Assembly (NCBI RefSeq): GCF_047675955.1
Contig: NC_132904.1
Location: forward strand, 993,501-1,057,500
Reading direction: 5' to 3'
DNA length: 64,000 nt
Source: Chlorocebus sabaeus
Lineage: Eukaryota; Chordata; Mammalia; Primates; Cercopithecidae
Both the position numbers and the translations under genes were made by a program. Shown here piece by piece: positions 1 to 11,470 of the stretch; the stretch's first letter is position 1; each line of letters starts with the position of its first letter. The notes under the pieces are model-generated. The model had not been told where the DNA came from and made no database searches. It worked only from the letters and a program-made list of their open reading frames with translations.

Positions 1-204
1 TGGACTGATAAGTTAAGGATGCATACTATAAGTTTCAGAGAAACCACTCGAAATATAAAGATATCTAAAAAGCAAATAGAGGTGTTAAAACTGAATATTG
101 AAAATACTTAACCGACCATACTAAGTGTTGGCAAGAACATGGCACAGCCGGAGCTCTCAGACATTGCAGACAAGACATAAAGTGGTACAATCACTTTGGA
201 AGAC

Positions 205-600
205 TGCTTGAAAGTTTCTTATGAAATTAAACACATACTTAGGACTCAGCAATTCTACTCCTAGACATTTACTCAAAAGAAATGAAAACGTGTGCTTATA
301 AAAAGACTTGCACAAAAACGTTCCTGGCAGCGTTATTCACAACTGTAAAAGACTGGGAAAGGCTCAGGTATTCCTCAACAGGTGTATGGAATAAATACAT
401 TGTGGTATATCCATATGATGGAATACTATCCAGCAATAAAAAGAAACAGTGAAAACACACCACAACATGGGTAAATCTCAAAAACATTATGTGTGAAGAA
501 GGCCAGACACAAAAGAGTTAATATTTTATGACTCCATTTGTCTGAAGTTCCATAATAGACCAAACTAATGTACAGTGACAAGACTCAGACCCATAGTTGC
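205..600 (+). mobile_element. L1M LINE fragment, 3' part
   Basis: Resembles the common old-L1 3' segment: ACTCAAAAGAAATGAAAAC, then GGAATACTATCCAGCAATAAA near 420. No open reading frame survives. Positions 1-204 show nothing I recognise. Confidence 0.7.
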
Positions 601-623
601 CTGGGTCAGGAATAAGAGTGGGG

Positions 624-923
624 GCCAGGCGTGGTGGCTCAGGCCTGTAATACCAGCATTTTGGGATGCTGAGGTGGGCAGATCACCTGAGGTCAGGAGT
701 TCGAGACCAGCTCGGCCAATGTGGTAAAACCCCATCTCTACTAAAAATACACAAAAAAGTAGCCAGGTGTGGTGGGCACCTGTAGTCCCAGCTACTCAGG
801 AAGCTGAGGCAGGATAATCGCTTGAATCCAAGAGGTGGAGGTTGCAGTGAGCCAAGATGACGCCACTGCACTCCAGCCTGGGCGACAGAGTGAGACTTTG
901 TCTTAAAAACAAAACAAACAAAG
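624..923 (+). mobile_element. Alu element (AluS-like), full length
   Basis: Starts GGCCAGGCGTGGTGGCTC and has both arms, ending in an A-rich tail. It is bracketed by a direct target-site duplication AAGAGTGGGG at 614-623 and 924-933, the mark of L1-mediated insertion. Shows this is primate DNA. Confidence 0.95.
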
Positions 924-1041
924 AAGAGTGGGGTTGACTGGAAAGTGGCATGAAGAAACTCTTTGGGGTGGTGGGAACATTTTCTGGCTCGATCGTGGTC
1001 ATGGTTCCATGGGTGTATATGTTTGCCAAAACTCATTGAAT

Positions 1042-1825
1042 ACCATCATCCATTGGTATCTGTTGGGGACTGGTTCCAGGACCTCCTGGAATACCTAGAT
1101 GGTATTTGCATATAACCCATGCACACAGTCCCGTGTGCAGTCGGCCCTTGAACAACATGGGGGCTAAGGGTGCCAGCCTTTCATGCAGTTGAAAATCCAT
1201 GTATAACTTTTGAGTTCCCCCAAACTTAACTACTAATAACCTCCTGTTGGCTGGAAACCTTACTAATAACATAAATAGTTGGTTAACACATATTTTGTCT
1301 ATTATATGTATCATAGACTGTATTCTTATAATAAAGTAAGCTAGAGGAAAGAAATTGTTATTATGGAAATCATAAGGAAGAGAAAATATATTGACTATGT
1401 ATAAAGTGGAGGTGGGTCATCCCAAACGTCTTCATCCTGGTGGTCTCCTTGCTGAGTAGGCCGAGGAGCAGAAGGAGGAGGAGGAGTTTGGTCTCAAGGG
1501 TGGCAGAGGCAGAAGAGATGGAGGAAGTGGAAGGGGAGTCGGGAGAGGCAGGCACACTCGGTGCAACTTTTATGGAAAAAACTCCACGCATAAGAGGACC
1601 CACACAGTTCTAACCCCTGTCACTCAAGGGTTGACTGCACTGTAAGTCGTTACTGGATGACTCAACACCTAAGACGACGCCCACACACCCCTTCATTCCC
1701 GTGGATTCAACATGGCGCTTGGCCGGTGGTGGATTCAGGTTTTGCTTTTTGGAACTTTGTGAATTTTTTTTCTGAATATTTTGGATCAGCCATTGGTTGA
1801 GTCAGCAGATGCTGAAGCCAGAGGC
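1042..1825. mobile_element. MER2-like Tigger transposon remnant split by an insertion
   Basis: 1042-1137 (TTGGGGACTGGTTCCAGGAC) and about 1655-1825 (GTGGATTCAACATGG, GAATATTTTGGATCAGCC) look like the two ends of one MER2-type element. The middle, 1138-1637, is a second transposon. Family names are from memory. Confidence 0.65.
1138..1637. mobile_element. MER8-like DNA transposon nested in the MER2-like element
   Basis: Terminal inverted repeats CAGTCGGCCCTTGAACAAC at 1138 and ACTCAAGGGTTGACTG ending 1637. Internal text such as ACTTAACTACTAATAACC and AATAAAGTAAGCTAGAGG matches the non-autonomous Tigger family I know as MER8. The interior also has a GGAGGAGGAG stretch. Confidence 0.65.
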
Positions 1826-1868
1826 AAGCATGGCTGGTTGTATTAACTTAAAATGAATTCATCTTAAG

Positions 1869-2148
1869 CTAGGCACGGTGGCTCACACCTGTAATCCCAG
1901 CACTTTGGGAGGCCGAGGCGGGTGGATCACTTGAGGTCAGGAGTTCAAGACCAGCCTGGCGACCATCGTGAAACTCCGTCTCCACTAAAAATACAAAAAT
2001 TAGCTGGGCGTGGTGGCACAGGCCTGTAGTCCCAGCTACTCAGGAGGCTGAGGCAGGAGAATCGCTTGAACCTGGGAGGCAGAGGTTGCAGTGAGCTGAG
2101 ATTGCGCCATTGTACTCCGGCCTGGGTGACAAGAGCAAAACTCCATCT

Positions 2149-2182
<34 letters not shown>
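1869..2182 (+). mobile_element. Alu element, full length with 33-A tail
   Basis: Starts CTAGGCACGGTGGCTCAC, with two arms and a pure poly(A) tail from about 2150 to 2182. The long clean tail suggests a fairly young copy. I could not find a clear target-site duplication. Confidence 0.95.
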
Positions 2183-2186
<4 letters not shown>

Positions 2187-3270
2187 ATGGGATATGAGAT
2201 AAAAGCCAGCAGATGCAGAGCTGTGGCCATAGTATTAATAAACAGAAAGGCAGAGTTAAAATATGAACACCAAACATGACAGAGAGGATCAGTCTGAGTT
2301 TACAGAAGAAGCAGAAGAAACCGTGATGATTTATTTTGATTTTTACTCGTTAAAAAACATAGTGCTGCTTCTCCCAGAGGATAGCATAGATCTTCTTTTC
2401 CCTATTCTTCCTCCTAAGTACAAAGAAGAATCCTGAACATTAGGCACAAAAGAAATGTAGGAAGGCTCCAGAAGGTGGAGAGGAGAGGGGAGACCAGCCG
2501 GAGACCTCAGGTCCCAGGAAACAGCCGTTGCGAGTTCCCTGGGTTTTGCTTTTGCCTCATGGATCCCAGGTCTGGAGCTGCAGAAGCTGGCAGTGTGGAC
2601 ACTTCAACACATGTACACCAAAAAAAAAAAAAAACAAACCAAAAAACAAAAAAAAAAACTCCCCACCAGTCCCTGCCTCTTGGAGCCAGTGTGATCAAGG
2701 AAGTGGCTGCCCGGCAAAGCAGAAGGCTTTTAGGTGATAACTGCCCTGCGCCAGGCCGAACGCCACAGAAAACCTGCACTCCGTTGGAGCAAGTTCTGGT
2801 CAGGGCTGGGCGGGGCTAGGCACCCACCCTGGCTGCTGAAATGAGGTGCCCAGGTGGCCCCAGGGCTGGTGTCCAAGTGGGCGCAGCAGGTGGCTGGGGT
2901 CATCCCAGTGGGTGGTTCTGAACCACTTTCCCTGTCATCAGTGATGGGGACGGTGGAGACCACACGGGGTTAGGGGGCCTGGATTTCCACCCTACCCCTG
3001 GTGTCGAAACACTCCTCCCCTTTCCCGTGAGGAGTGCCAGAGGAGGCTGGGTGGAAAGTCAGGACTTTGACCACTGCTCAGTGTAACAGAGCCCCCTCTG
3101 TCATGCTTGTGGAGGGAATGGGAGCAGCAATGAGGCGCCCTGCCTCTCCCAGCCAGAAGGCATTGGTGAGGGCTCCACCCTGCCCGGCAGGCATGGGCAG
3201 AACCCCTGGGGTGTTAAGAGAGGGCCGATGGGGAATGAGCACTTCCACACCACCAGCTGTCACCTCCCTT
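2183..3270. other. Intergenic DNA, no gene recognised
   Basis: Mixed-composition sequence with an A-rich low-complexity patch at about 2621-2660. Short open frames here have no domain or splice support. Confidence 0.6.
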
Positions 3271-3274
3271 GATG

Positions 3275-6200
3275 AATCTGTGCCAGAGGAAGTCAAGGAG
3301 AAAGGTTTAAATAAGATCCAGAGTCTCGTAGCAATATCCGAAATGCCCAGTTTCAATAAAAAATTGCTCATCATCCCAAGACCCAGCAAGATCTCAGACT
3401 GAATTCAAAGGGACAATCAGCAGAGGCTGACCGTGAGACGAAGAGGTGTTAGAATGATCTGGAAAGGGTTTTTGAGCAGCCCATAAGGTGCTTCATTTGT
3501 GAACAAATTGAAACAAATTTAAAAATAGAAAGTCTCAAAAGATAATAGAAAATCCCAGCACAGACACAGAACACACAGAGATGAACCGAATGGAAATGGT
3601 AGAACTGAAAATTACAATAATTGAAGGGATAAAAAACAAAAACAAGATTTCAATGGATGGACTCAACACAGAACAGAGGGAGAGTCCAGCGAGAGGAAGA
3701 AACAGTGAGCAGGGAAGTACAATAACAGACGTTATCAGATCCATCGGTGAAGAGAAAACAGACTGAACCGGGCGAGAGAAACACGCGCAGAGCCTCAGGA
3801 ACCATGGGGCTAGAACAAGAGACCCAACATTCCAGGTGCTGGGGTCATGGGAGGAGAGAAAGAGGATGGGGATGGAAAAGAGCACAAAGACATAAGGTTG
3901 AAAACTCCCCAAATTTGCCCAAACACCCACAGATTCAAGAAGCTGTATGAACCCCTCACAGGATAAACCCAGGGAAATCCACAGCAAGACATCTTGTAGT
4001 CAAACTTTTGAAAACTATAAAAACAAAAAATTTTGGAAGTAGCAGGAGAGAAACAACATTTTACATATAAGGGAAAGACAGGTTGAACAGCAGTGGATTC
4101 CTCATCAGAAACCCCAAAGGCCGTAAAGAGTGCAGCGTTTTTCAAATGCTGACAGAAAAGAACTGTCAGTCAAGAACGTTATATTCAGTGAAAGTATCCC
4201 TGAAGAAGGAAGTGGAAGTTAAGGCATTTTCAGATGAAGGAAAAGTAAGAGAAATTTCCACCAGAAGATGTACGCTGAAAGCTTCAAAATAGTTGAACCA
4301 AATCTGATAAAAGTGAAAGGAGAAATGCACCCATTTCTAATTATAGCTAGAGACATCATCACCCTTCTCTAAACAGGTAATAGAACAACTAGGCAGAAAA
4401 TCAACAAGGAAGTGGAAAAACTTAACACCGTCAACCAACAGGACCAACATTTGTAGAGCACTCCACCCAACCACAGAGCACACATTCTTCTCAAATGTCT
4501 GCAGAACACATTCCAGGATAGGCTGTGTCCTGGGCCTGAACACAAACTTTAGCACATTTAAGATACTGACATCACACTCCAGCACGTTCTCTGACAACAA
4601 TGACGTCAAATTAGAAATGAACAAGAGAATGTTAAGAAGAAAATCTCCAAACATTCAGAAACTACAGAGCAGACCTCTAAATAATCTGTGGGCCAATGAG
4701 GATGTTTCAAGGGAAGTTTCAAAAAACAACAACATTGAACTCAATGAAAAATAAAATGCAATGTATCAAAAATTGAGGGACATAGCCAGGTATGGAGACA
4801 TGCACCTGGGGTCCCAGCTTCTCAGGAGGTTGAGGCAGGAGGATCACTTGAGCTGGGAGTTTGAGTCTAGCCGGGGCAACACAGCAAGACCCTGTGTCTC
4901 AAAAAAAAAAAAAAAAAAAAGAAAGAAAGAAAAAAGAAAAACCTTGAGGGATACAGCTAAAGCAGTGCTGGGGGAAATTTGTAGCAGTAATGCAGTCATG
5001 GAACACACTAGAAAAGAGGACAAGTCAAGTCAGTAATCTATGCCGCACATGAAGAAATGAGAAAAAGAAACACAGGTTGCACACAGAGCAAGCTGAAGGA
5101 AGGAAAGAGTAAAGACGTCAGTGAAATGGAAAGCAGGGAGACAGTGACAGAAAGAAAAACACCAATAACACGGACAAGCCTCTAGCATTACAGCAAGAAA
5201 CAAGAGCGAAGACACAAATGACCAAGGTCAGGACTAGAACAGGAGCAATCACTACAGACCCTGCAGATATCGTGAGGGTGACAAGGGGCTGCGGCACACA
5301 ACTCTGCACACAAAACTTTGGCACCTTCGATGAAATATGCCAGTTCCTCAAGAAGCACAAGTGATCACAACTCAGCTAACACAAACAGATGACCAGGCAG
5401 CCCAATAAACGGTTGAGAATATTGAATTTATAATTTTAAACTCCAAAAGAAGAAATTCCAGGCTCAGATGAGTTCAGTGGTGAATTCTGTCAAAACTTTA
5501 AAGAAGAATTAACGCCAATCATGCATAATTCTTCCAGAATGTAGAAGAGGAGGGTGTCAATATGACCCAGATACTAAAATCATACAGGCAGGACAAAAAC
5601 AAAGCAAACCCAAACCGGAGCTATAGACCAATACCCATCGTGAAGATGGATACAGACCCTAACAAAATAACAACAAAGAGAGTTCAGTGCTATATGAAGA
5701 ACATTCTCCATCCGAACCAAGAGGGATCTATCTATTCCAGAAATGCAAAGTGGCTGGGTCAATATTTAAAAAATTAATGCAACCCACCATATTAACAGGC
5801 CAGAGAAGAAAAATCACACAAGCATATCAATCAGAGGAGCAGAAACATTTGAAGAGACTCAACACTCATTCTTATAAATTCTCAAAAAATCAGAATACAG
5901 GGAACGTCCTCAATGAGATAGAGAACAGCACAAAAAAAAGGGAAACCGAAAACCACCCCTGCTAATGTTCTACTTAATGGTGAAGGCTGAGTTCTTCCTG
6001 CCTGACACTGGGAGCATGGTGAGGGTGTCCCCTCTCATCACTCTTATTCAACATACTGCTGGGAGTTCTGGCCAGTGCAATAAACCAAGGAAAAGAAATA
6101 AAAGGCAATTTGTTCGGAAGAAATGAAGCCGTTTCTATTTTTAAGTGACATGATTGTCTATATAGAAAATTCCAAAGATACCGAAATAAAAAAAAAAATC

Positions 6201-6420
6201 CAAGACTAATGTCTGTGCAGAAAGGTCAAAGGATACAAGATAAATGTACAACAATGAATAGCATTTCTATTTACTAGCAATGACCATGACTTCATTGACT
6301 TTAAAAATATACTACTATTCTCAATCATGCAAATCACATGAAACATGTAGGCGTTAATTTAACCAAACATGTGGAGGACTTGTGGGCCGAAAACTACAAA
6401 ACATTGATGAAATGAATCTT
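3275..6420 (+). mobile_element. L1M LINE, about 3.1 kb, decayed
   Basis: Resembles the old L1M/L1ME 5' and ORF1 region near 3340-3770 (TCAATAAAAAATTGCTCATC), the ORF1 end near 4090-4280, and ORF2 segments from 4440 to 6420 (CTCCACCCAACCACAGAGC; CATACTGCTGGGAGTTCTGG). Many stops and internal deletions; not active. An Alu monomer interrupts it near 4785-4945. Confidence 0.8.
4783..4947 (+). mobile_element. Alu monomer (FLAM-like) inside the L1
   Basis: Single Alu arm AGCCAGGTATGGAGACATG to CAAGACCCTGTGTCTC followed by a poly(A)/GAAA tail. TTGAGGGA(C)ATA before it and TTGAGGGATACA after it look like the target duplication within L1 ORF2. Confidence 0.8.
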
Positions 6421-6534
6421 TCTTTTTTTCATTTAGAATCCATTTTTATTCCCACAAATACTTCTGAAAAATATTAGAATTGGAAAATGGTTTACCACGA
6501 ATGGAAAACAAACCCATTGATTTTCCTTTTTCCT

Positions 6535-6935
6535 TTTTTTTTTTCTTAAATAATTTTATTATTTTTATTTTATTTTTCCATAAGTTACTGGGTGGCATTT
6601 GGATACATGAGTACGTTCTTTAGCGGTGATTTGTGAGATTTTGGTGCATCCATTACCTGAGCAGTACACACTGCACCCTATTTGTTGTCTTTTATCCCTC
6701 GTCTCCTCCCATTCTTCCCTCCAAGTCCCCCAAATCCATTATATCATTCTTATGCCTTTGCGTCCTCATAGCTTAGCTTCCACTTATCAGTGAGAACACA
6801 CGATGTTTGGTTTTCCATTCCTGAGTGACCTCACTTAGAATAATCGTCTCCAATCTCGTCCAGGTCACTGCAAAAGCTGTTAATTCATTCTATTTTATGA
6901 CTGACTAGTATTCCATCATATATATATAGTATTCC
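6535..6935 (-). mobile_element. L1MA 3' end, antisense
   Basis: Reads as the reverse strand of an L1MA 3' UTR: GATTTTGGTGCATCCATTAC, TTATCAGTGAGAACACACG, TTTGGTTTTCCATTCCTGAG. The preceding 6421-6534 is AT-rich with no identity I can give. Confidence 0.75.
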
Positions 6936-6972
6936 ATCTCTATATATACATATACATGTATCTATATATACA

Positions 6973-7030
<58 letters not shown>
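6915..7030. repeat. (TA)n / (TC)n microsatellite
   Basis: Runs of ATATAT and TCTCTC, including a clean (TC) run near 6976-7002 followed by (TA) to about 7027. Likely length-variable. Confidence 0.9.
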
Positions 7031-7031
<1 letters not shown>

Positions 7032-7032
<1 letters not shown>

Positions 7033-7600
7033 CACAGAGCAGGCAAACCTGTAGAGTGCAAAACAGATATGCGGTGGTCAGAGACTGGGAGAGGGGATGG
7101 AGTCGGCTGCACAGGGCACGGGGGACTTCGTGGGGTGACAAAGCAACTGTCTCTGAGTGTGGTGATGGTTACCTGACTGTGTGTTCATCAAAGCTCCCAG
7201 AACTGTAATCCTAACAGGAGTGGATCTTACTGTATGCAAATTATATCTTAATAAAAAATGAAAAATATGTGTAAAATTGAGGTAGGAAAAAGTGCAGAGA
7301 AATTGTAAAAAGCTCAGTTATAGTATCTCACTCCATGACAGATACAGTAGGCAAGATGTGGAGAGAAGATTTGAATTATGTAATAAGATTTATTTACGCA
7401 TTTATTTCAAACTTTGTTCTCTAATACAAATAAAACTCCTTCATCTTAGGCATCCATAGAATGGTTACAAAAATTAATCTTTTTTACATGTGTTTTTCAT
7501 TTTCAAGGTATAATTTGCATACAGTAAAATTCACTCTTGTTAGCGTATAGTTCTGTCCAATTTGTTGTCTACGGAATCGGCTGCAGTTTTCTCTGGGGCC
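7032..7600. mobile_element. Old L1M 3'-end fragments
   Basis: 7032-7260 (+) resembles an L1M 3' end (GGTGATGGTTACCTGACTG; TATCTTAATAAAAAATG). 7485-7595 resembles an antisense L1M piece (CATACAGTAAAATTCACTC). The stretch between, and 7600-8000, shows nothing I recognise. Confidence 0.5.
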
Positions 7601-7999
7601 TAACGTGAGATTAATTTTTGTGGCTATAGTCTCTCACCAAATACAACTGAAAATTGATAACAAACATGTGAATAAGACAAAAGAGCCTAAGTGACTGGGG
7701 GTGGACCCGGCAGGGCTGTCTCTGGCCTCTCTCCTCTCCCCTCCCTGGCTCCTCCTTAGTCTGCAAAATGGGCCATGGGCACTTTCTGGGAAACACCAGT
7801 TTGCTCAAACCGTGTATGCAGATCCAGGACCCCTTAAGAGATGTTACTTTGCATAAGTGTTTGCCACTTAGGTATTCCCTGAGGGACGCTACGTGTTTAA
7901 GCTGCCGTTAAGGTGCAGAGTGGTAAACCCGTTACGGTCATGTGTGGTCCCCAGTCGCGACAAAGACCGTCCCGGCTGTGTGGAGCCTGGCTGCTGCCG

Positions 8000-8433
8000 T
8001 GGCAAAGGGTCACAGCTCTGTGGCTGAGCACAGCACGCTGACTGCCGTGCGGTCCGGATGTGCGAAGTCTCCAGGGAGCTCACCAGACTGCGTTCCGTCT
8101 GGAGGCTCCAGGGGAGGCTCCACGTCCTTGTCTCTTCCCGCTCTGGAGGCCACGTCTCTTTGCCGGTGGACCGTCCTCTACCTGTGGCACCATCGGGAGC
8201 CTCTGCTCTCCCCGACTCTGCTTCCCTCTCCTCCCGCTGTCTCTGCACGACCTCTTTCTCTGATCGTCTTGCCTCTTTCACAAGCGCCCTTGTGATTACT
8301 TCGGGCCCACCCAGATAATCCAGGACAACCTCCCCACCCACGGCCCGTCCCTCTGTCCACCAGGTCCCTTCCACCGTGGTTCCAGGTTCCAGGGTTTAGA
8401 ACATGGGCATCTCTGGGGCCATTATTCAGACGA
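8000..8433 (-). mobile_element. MLT1-type MaLR LTR, antisense
   Basis: Non-coding retroviral-type LTR remnant. Read on + it follows the reverse of MLT1: TCTGGAGGCTCCAGGGGAGG, CCCTTGTGATTACTTCGGGC, CCCAGATAATCCAGGACAA, then GGGCATCTCTGGGGCCATTA. No internal coding region follows. Confidence 0.75.
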
Positions 8434-8436
8434 ATG

Positions 8437-8939
8437 CTGTCAGTGTATTAAAAACTGCATTTCTATATGCTAGCAACAAACTAGTAGAAAAGAGCACCAG
8501 AAAACTTCTACTGCGTAGAAATAAATTTAACAAAATGTCCCCACAACCTCTACGCTAAAAACTGCAAAGAATTGCAGAAATCCAAAAAGGCCAAAATATA
8601 TGGAGATGTAGTAACAGAGTTGAAGACTCAATATTGTTAAAACGTCATTTTCCCCCAAACTGATCTGTAAATTCAATCCCAATAAAAAGTCTAGTTACTT
8701 TGTGGGAGGACATTGACAAGTGCATTCTAAAATTTAAATGGCCATGGAAAAGACCTGGGATAGCCATGACGATCTTGATGAAGCAGAAAACAATTTCCAA
8801 GACTTAGAATAAAGCTCTGTTAGTCGAGACAGAGTGACATTGATATAAACGTAGACATTTGGATTAACGAGACAAACTGAGAGCACAGGAATAGGCTGTC
8901 ACCGTACCGGGCAAACACACCGAGGAAAACCAAGAGGGC

Positions 8940-8940
<1 letters not shown>
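8437..8940 (+). mobile_element. L1 ORF2 3' fragment
   Basis: ATTTCTATATGCTAGCAAC, CAATCCCAATAAAAAGTCTA and ACATTTGGATTAACGAGAC follow the C-terminal part of L1 ORF2 with frame-breaking changes. It overlaps in L1 coordinates with 6240-6420, so it is a separate copy. Confidence 0.75.
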
Positions 8941-8973
<33 letters not shown>

Positions 8974-10045
8974 GGGGGGTGTTCACAGGGTTGTGTGTCT
9001 GTTTGCATGTGTGTATGTTAGTATGTGTATGTATTTGTAGGGTTGTGTATGTGTTTCTGTGTTTGTGTGTTTGCAGGGTTCTATGTGTGTTTGCATGCAT
9101 GTATATACAGGTTGTGAGTATGTGCTTGTGTGTTTGTGTGTTTGCATGGTTGCATGTGTTTGCATGTGCATGTGTTTGCAGGGTTCTGTGTGTGTTTGCA
9201 CATCTGCTTGTTTGTGTGTGTGTTTGCAGGGTTGTGGGTCTGTTTGCATGTGTGTGTGTTTGCATGTGTATGTATTTGCAGGGTTGTGTGTCTGTTTGCG
9301 TGTGTGTCTCTTTGCATGTGTTTGCAGAGTTGTGTATGTGTGTTTCCATGTTTGCTTGTTTGCAAGGTTCTGTGTGTGTTTGCATGTGATTGTGTGCAGG
9401 TGTGTATGGGCTTGTGTGTTTGCATGGTTATGTGTGTTGCATGCATGCATGTTTGCATGTGTGTTTACATGGGTGTATGTGTTCGTAGGGTTGTGTGTAT
9501 TTGCATGTGTGTGCTTGCAGGGTTGTGTGTGTGTGCTTGCATATGTGTGTATGCAGGTTGTATGTTCTTGTGTGTTTGTGTGTTTGCATGGTTGTGTTTG
9601 CATATGTGTGCATGCAGGTTGTGAGTATGTGCTTGTGTGTGTGTGTTTGCATGGTTGTATGTGCGTTTGCATGTGTGTGTATGCACGTTGTGAATATGTG
9701 CTTGTGTGTGTGTCTGTGTGTTTGCATGGTTTGTGTGTGTGAAACTGCATGGTTGTGTTTGTGTATTTGCATGGCTGTGTGTGTGTGTATGTATGCAGGT
9801 TGTGGGTATGTGCTTGTGTGTCTGCATGGTTTTGTGTGTGCATTTGCATGTGTGTGTATGCATGTGGTTGTATGTGCTTGTGTGTGTGTTGGCATGGTTT
9901 TGTGTGCATTTGCATGTGTGTATATGCAGGTTGTATGTGCTTGTGTGCTTGTGTTTGCATGGTTGTATGTGTGCATTTGCATGTGTGTATGTATGCAGGT
10001 TGTGAGTATGTGCTTGTGTGTGTGTGTGTTTGCATGGTGTGTATT
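8940..10045. repeat. GT-rich minisatellite, 1.1 kb
   Basis: Begins with a (GT)14-15 run, then irregular units of TGTTTGCATGGTTGTGTG, TGTATGCAGGTTGTGAGTA and similar. On the - strand it reads CACACA/TGCAAACA and leaves all frames open, which creates false long proteins. Confidence 0.92.
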
Positions 10046-10914
10046 TGTGGACTGCTACTGCTGCCATGTCACAGTTCAATGGGTTTGTGTGTTGTGATCA
10101 CATGGTCCTGCCCGCAGAGCTGAAGGGACTATTGTGGTTTCCTGGGGTGAGTCCCAGGCCGTGTGTGGGGTGACTGTGGGGCCTTCTTGCATCGTTCAGC
10201 CTGGCACGGGTGCTGCCCTGTCTTTCTCCCAGGACCACGTTCAGGTGCCAGGGCCTTTAATCCTGTGTCCCTGGTCCTACTTACTCCCTCTCCTCAGACT
10301 CTGGGACAGGCACCTGGGGTGCACTGAGGGGGCTCTGAGATGCAGGTGGGTGGGCCAGGCCTGCCAAAGGGAGGTGAGGCGAGCAGAGGCCTTTGAGGGT
10401 GATGGAGCTTGGCTGGCCCCTTGGCCCGAACCCACCTGGCCTAGGGGTATGGCTCAGGGCAGGTGCACACAGGGTTTATTCACCTGCACATTCTTCAAAC
10501 AGTCCAGGTGTGAGCGTGAGGCTGTGAACAGTGGGTGTCCCTGGGCCTGCCTGCTCCTGGAGCTGGGCTCGCACCGGCCCTGGGAAAACTCAGCCCCCCC
10601 CCGGGCATTTTGGGGACACTGGGCCCAGCCCAGACCCTGCGGCTCAGCTCCCCTCAGACAATACTTTCGAGAACATCCCTGGAGACGTGGCCAGTGTATT
10701 TGTATTTTGTATGAACCCGGAAGGCTGGACCTGAGGAGGCCCCCCTGGGCGAGGGGTCGGGCTGAGCTCGAGTTCCCCAGGGCCTCCAGCAAGAAGGGCA
10801 CCCAATGCTTCCTTACAAGAGGAGCAAGTGTGTCCACGGAAGATATGAAAAGACTCCATCAAAATATTAGCCGGTGTTTTCTCAAGATGCGGGGGGCAAT
10901 TTTCGCTTCAAATT
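10046..10914. other. GC-rich intergenic DNA, nothing recognised
   Basis: From here composition changes from AT-rich to GC-rich. One open frame of 273 codons spans most of it, but with no domain, signal or splice context I treat it as chance in GC-rich DNA. Confidence 0.6.
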
Positions 10915-11470
10915 TTGCTCCAACTTTTTATTGTTGTAAAAAACACATAACATGAAGTTGACCATCTTTGCCACTGCTGGGTGCACAGGGCAGTGCTGTC
11001 AGGACATTCACACTGCCGTGCAGCCCGCAGAACCACCGTCTCCAGAACATCTTCGTCTTGCAGAACTGAAGCTCTGTCTTGTTAAACACCAGGTCCGCAC
11101 CCCCCGGGCCCAGCCCCTGCCCAGCCACGGTGGCCACCATCTGCGTTCTGTGTCTATGGATTCGGCAGCCCCAGACCCTGCCCAACCCTGGCAGCCTCCA
11201 TCTGCTTTCTGTGTCTGTGGATTTGGCGGCCCCAGCCCCTGGTGTGGTGGAACCGAGTGGCATTTGCCCTTCTGTGGCTGGCTTGTCTCTCCGAGCCAAT
11301 GTCCTCAGGTCTGCCCGCGCTGCCGCCCATGCCAGGGTCACCTTCCTTTTGGTGGCTGCCTGGTGCTCCCTGGCATGATGGGCTGCCTGGTGCTCCCGCA
11401 GATCTGTGGACCGACACCAGGCTGCTTCCGCCTCTTGGCTCCTGTCAACACAACTGTGGACCCTGCTTTC
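10915..11470 (-). mobile_element. Ancient L1M 3' end, antisense, GC-drifted
   Basis: The order of landmarks matches the reverse strand of an L1M 3' UTR: TTTATTGTTGTAAAAAACAC, CTCCAGAACATCTTCGTCTTG, ACTGAAGCTCTG, CTTCTGTGGCTGGCTTGTC, CCAATGTCCTCAGGT. Many A/T positions have become G/C, and a block around 11130-11215 is duplicated. Confidence 0.6.

Noticed and set aside
5562..5965. Short open frames resembling reverse-transcriptase text
   Set aside because: They are surviving bits of L1M ORF2 with many stops between them, not a gene.
8983..10035. Long Thr/His/Gln-rich frame on the - strand and Cys/Val-rich frames on the + strand
   Set aside because: Both are readings of the GT-rich minisatellite.
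10134..10955. A 273-codon open frame after the GT array
   Set aside because: No recognisable domain; the region's GC content makes such a frame unremarkable, and its end runs into an L1 remnant.
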